Assembly (NCBI GenBank): GCA_023427825.1
Contig: JAEZAI010000628.1
Coordinates: forward strand, 1 to 6,481
DNA length: 6,481 bases
Direction: 5' to 3'
From: Actinomycetes bacterium
GTDB taxonomy: Bacteria > Actinomycetota > Acidimicrobiia > Acidimicrobiales > Microtrichaceae
Position 1 is the first letter of the stretch; each line of letters starts with the position of its first letter. This document shows positions 4,292 to 6,481 of the stretch, piece by piece. A program made the position numbers and the translations under genes. The notes under the pieces were generated by a model. The model did not search any database and was not told where the DNA came from. It saw only the letters and a list, made by a program, of their open reading frames with translations.

Positions 4292-6481
4292 CTAACGGGC
4301 GACGAAGTACTTGGCGCGGGGGTGGTGGCAGATGATCGCCGAGGTCGTCTGCTCCGGTTGGTACTGGAACCCGGTGTCCTCGTCGCAGGTGACGCCGATG
4401 CGGTCCGCTCCGAGCAGCTCGGCGACCTTCTCGTTGTCCTCCAGGTCGGGACACGCGGGGTAGCCCCACGAGTACCGGCCGCCCCGGTAGCGCTGGCGGA
4501 AGAGACCGTTGAGCGCGCCCTGGTCGGGAGCCGCGGCGTCGGCCCCGGTCGGGTCCTCGCCGGCGAAGCCCCACTCCTCACGGATGCGCCGGTGCCAGTA
4601 CTCGGCGAGCGCCTCGGCCATCTCGACGCCCAGCCCGTGCAGCAGCAGGTAGTCCTGGTACTTGTCGGCGGCGAAGAGCTCGGCGGTCCGCTCGGACACG
4701 GCGGCGCCCATGGTCACGATGTGGAAGGCCGCGTAGTCGAGCTCGCCCTCGCTGCCGTCGGCGTTGCGCAGCGGGCGGAAGAAGTCGGCGATGCAGAGGA
4801 ACGGCTCCTTGCGCTGCCGCGGGAACGCGAAGCGGGTGCGTTCCTCGGACCGCGACTCGTCGGTCCAGATCACCAGCTCGTCGCCGTCGGCGTTGGCGGG
4901 GAAGTAGCCGTAGACGACCTGCGGCACCAGCAGGCCCTCGGACTTGGCCGCCGCGAGCTGCTCGCGGAACATCGGCTGCAGCCGCTCCTTGAACTCGTCG
5001 TCGGTCTCGACCGACCCGTCGGGCCGGGTCTCGGGCCGGAACTGCCACTGGTTGCGGTACAGCGCGGTCGGGTTCACGAACGCCGCGATGTCGTCCACGG
5101 CGAGCCCCTTGACCACCTGGGCGCCGGTGAACGGCGGCACGAAGACCGGGTTGTCGGTCATGACCTCGGGCGAGCGGGCGGGCAGCTCGACGTCGTCGTC
5201 GGGCTGCTGGTGCGTGGTGCGCGCCGGGATGTCCCGACCGCCGGGCTCACGACCCCACGCCGGGTCGTCGTCCTCGCCACGGCGGATCTCGCCGAGCCGG
5301 TCCATGACCCGCAGCCCCTCGAACGCGTCCTTGCCGTAGAAGAGCCGGCCCTCGTAGACCTCGCGCAGGTCGCGCTCCACGTAGGTGCGGGTGAGCGCAG
5401 CGCCGCCGAGCAGCACGGGGATCTCGGAGAGCCCCCGCTCGTTCAGCTCCTCCAGGTTGTCGCGCATGATCAACGTGGACTTCACGAGCAGGCCCGACAT
5501 GCCGATGGCGTCGGCCCTGACCTCGAGCGCCGTGTCGATCATCTCGGTGATCGAGATCTTGATGCCGAGGTTGTGCACCTCGTAGCCGTTGTTCGTGAGG
5601 ATGATGTCGACCAGGTTCTTGCCGATGTCGTGCACATCGCCCTTGACCGTGGCGAGCACGATGCGGCCCTTGCCCGAGTCGTCGTCGGCCTTCTCCATGA
5701 ACTGCTCGAGGTGGCTGACCGACATCTTCATGGTCTCGGCGGACTGCAGCACGAACGGCAGCTGCATCTCACCGGTGGCGAAGAGGTCGCCGACCACCTT
5801 CATGCCGGCGAGCAGCACGTCGTTGATGATCGCGAGCGGGCTCAGGCCGGCGGCGAGCGCCTCGTCCAGGTCGTCGATCAGCCCCTCTCGGTCGCCGTCG
5901 ATGATCCGCTGGCTCAGGCGCTGCTCGACCGGCCAGCCGGAGCGGTCCTCCTGGACCGTCTCGGCGACCTGCACGTCCGAGAAGACCTCGAGGAGCTTGG
6001 TCAGGGGGTCGTAGTTGGCGTCGCCGTCCGACAGCGCGCCCTCGGTGCCCCGGCGGTCCCGGACCAGGTCCAGGCAGACGTCGCGCTGCTCCTCGGGGAT
6101 CCGGCTGAGCGGGATGATCTTGGACGCGTGCACGATCGCCGAGTCCAGACCGGCCTGCGTGCACTCGTGGAGGAACACGCTGTTGAGCACGTGGCGGGCG
6201 GCGGGGGAGAGGCCGAAGCTCACGTTCGAGAGGCCGAGCGTGGTGTGCACGCCGGGCAGCTCCGCCTTGATGCGCCGGATCGCCTCGATGGTCGCGATGC
6301 CGTCGCGGCGCAGGTCGTCGTCGCCGGTGGAGAGGGGGAACGTCAGCGCGTCGAAGATCAGGTCCTGCGGCTCCAGTCCGTAGCGCTCGGTGGCCAGGTC
6401 GTGGATCCGGTGCGCCACCCGCATCTTCCACTCGACGTCGCGGGCCTGGCCCTCCTCGTCGATGAGCAGGCAGATGACCGC
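4292..6481 (-). CDS. metH: Cobalamin-dependent methionine synthase, C-terminal 729 residues (5' truncated)
   Basis: The protein transfers a methyl group from methyltetrahydrofolate through cobalamin to homocysteine, giving methionine. Numbering is from the first visible residue at 6481; by alignment of the cobalt His with E. coli MetH (about 1227 residues), roughly 475 N-terminal residues lie outside the window. The visible part begins in the pterin-binding barrel (LGLSNVSFGL, 82-91). The helical cobalamin cap follows (about 180-262, MKVVGDLFATGEMQLP). The Rossmann-type B12 domain (about 273-395) has DVHDIG with cobalt ligand H284, SGLLVKS at 329-335 and GGA at 359-361. After a charged linker (about 400-440), the reactivation domain carries R669-Y-S-W-G-Y, the RxxxGY S-adenosylmethionine motif, and ends in HHPRAKYF. 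All motifs are intact and the frame is unbroken to TAG 4294-4292. The frame is open at the right edge, so the start and any cobalamin riboswitch are not visible. The homocysteine domain is assumed to lie beyond the edge. Confidence 0.96.
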   Translation of the reverse strand, partial: AVICLLIDEEGQARDVEWKMRVAHRIHDLATERYGLEPQDLIFDALTFPLSTGDDDLRRDGIATIEAIRRIKAELPGVHTTLGLSNVSFGLSPAARHVLNSVFLHECTQAGLDSAIVHASKIIPLSRIPEEQRDVCLDLVRDRRGTEGALSDGDANYDPLTKLLEVFSDVQVAETVQEDRSGWPVEQRLSQRIIDGDREGLIDDLDEALAAGLSPLAIINDVLLAGMKVVGDLFATGEMQLPFVLQSAETMKMSVSHLEQFMEKADDDSGKGRIVLATVKGDVHDIGKNLVDIILTNNGYEVHNLGIKISITEMIDTALEVRADAIGMSGLLVKSTLIMRDNLEELNERGLSEIPVLLGGAALTRTYVERDLREVYEGRLFYGKDAFEGLRVMDRLGEIRRGEDDDPAWGREPGGRDIPARTTHQQPDDDVELPARSPEVMTDNPVFVPPFTGAQVVKGLAVDDIAAFVNPTALYRNQWQFRPETRPDGSVETDDEFKERLQPMFREQLAAAKSEGLLVPQVVYGYFPANADGDELVIWTDESRSEERTRFAFPRQRKEPFLCIADFFRPLRNADGSEGELDYAAFHIVTMGAAVSERTAELFAADKYQDYLLLHGLGVEMAEALAEYWHRRIREEWGFAGEDPTGADAAAPDQGALNGLFRQRYRGGRYSWGYPACPDLEDNEKVAELLGADRIGVTCDEDTGFQYQPEQTTSAIICHHPRAKYFVAR

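Noticed and set aside
4292..6424. ATG at 6424 as the true start of metH
   Set aside because: The frame stays open to the right edge and the visible part begins inside the pterin-binding domain, so the gene is truncated by the window rather than starting there.

Overview
The window is very GC-rich, with strong third-position G/C bias and GTG starts. It carries a Ku/LigD-type end-joining locus with a lysine-rich Ku tail, and two apparent leaderless promoters (TANNNT, six bases, then the start codon). Together these suggest a high-GC actinobacterium (Actinomycetota). The lineage cannot be fixed from sequence reading alone; a non-mycobacterial group such as Acidimicrobiia is a guess.

Layout from left to right: (1) the 3' end of a ku-like gene (2-298, +), followed by a stand-alone LigD-type polymerase/primase gene (340-1257, +). 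These form a probable non-homologous end-joining operon. (2) A 20-bp stem-loop (1283-1328) between convergent genes. (3) A two-gene minus-strand operon: a small carboxymuconolactone-decarboxylase-family protein (2703-3146) followed closely by a class III, glutamate-1-semialdehyde-aminomutase-like PLP enzyme (1345-2700). (4) An 83-bp divergent promoter region (3147-3229) in which both genes look leaderless. (5) A plus-strand lipoprotein with a glycoside-hydrolase-like TIM barrel (3230-4156). (6) A convergent junction (4157-4291) with two near-identical palindromic repeats at an exact 60-bp period. (7) The C-terminal 729 residues of cobalamin-dependent methionine synthase MetH (4292 to the right edge, -).

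The genes fall into functional islands. Ku would bridge broken DNA ends, and the Pol-domain protein would fill or extend them; a ligase is expected outside the window. The CMD-like protein and the aminotransferase are very probably co-translated and may share an uncharacterised amino-acid or carbonyl pathway. MetH makes methionine from homocysteine. The lipoprotein is probably an envelope-anchored carbohydrate-active or carbohydrate-binding protein. There is no sign of a mobile element, CRISPR array, tRNA or rRNA.

The observations most worth following up are the tandem hairpin repeats, the His-to-Gln change in the polymerase nucleotide-binding motif, the matched pair of leaderless promoters, and the uncharacterised aminotransferase/CMD pair. 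No convincing wholly new multi-gene system is visible.
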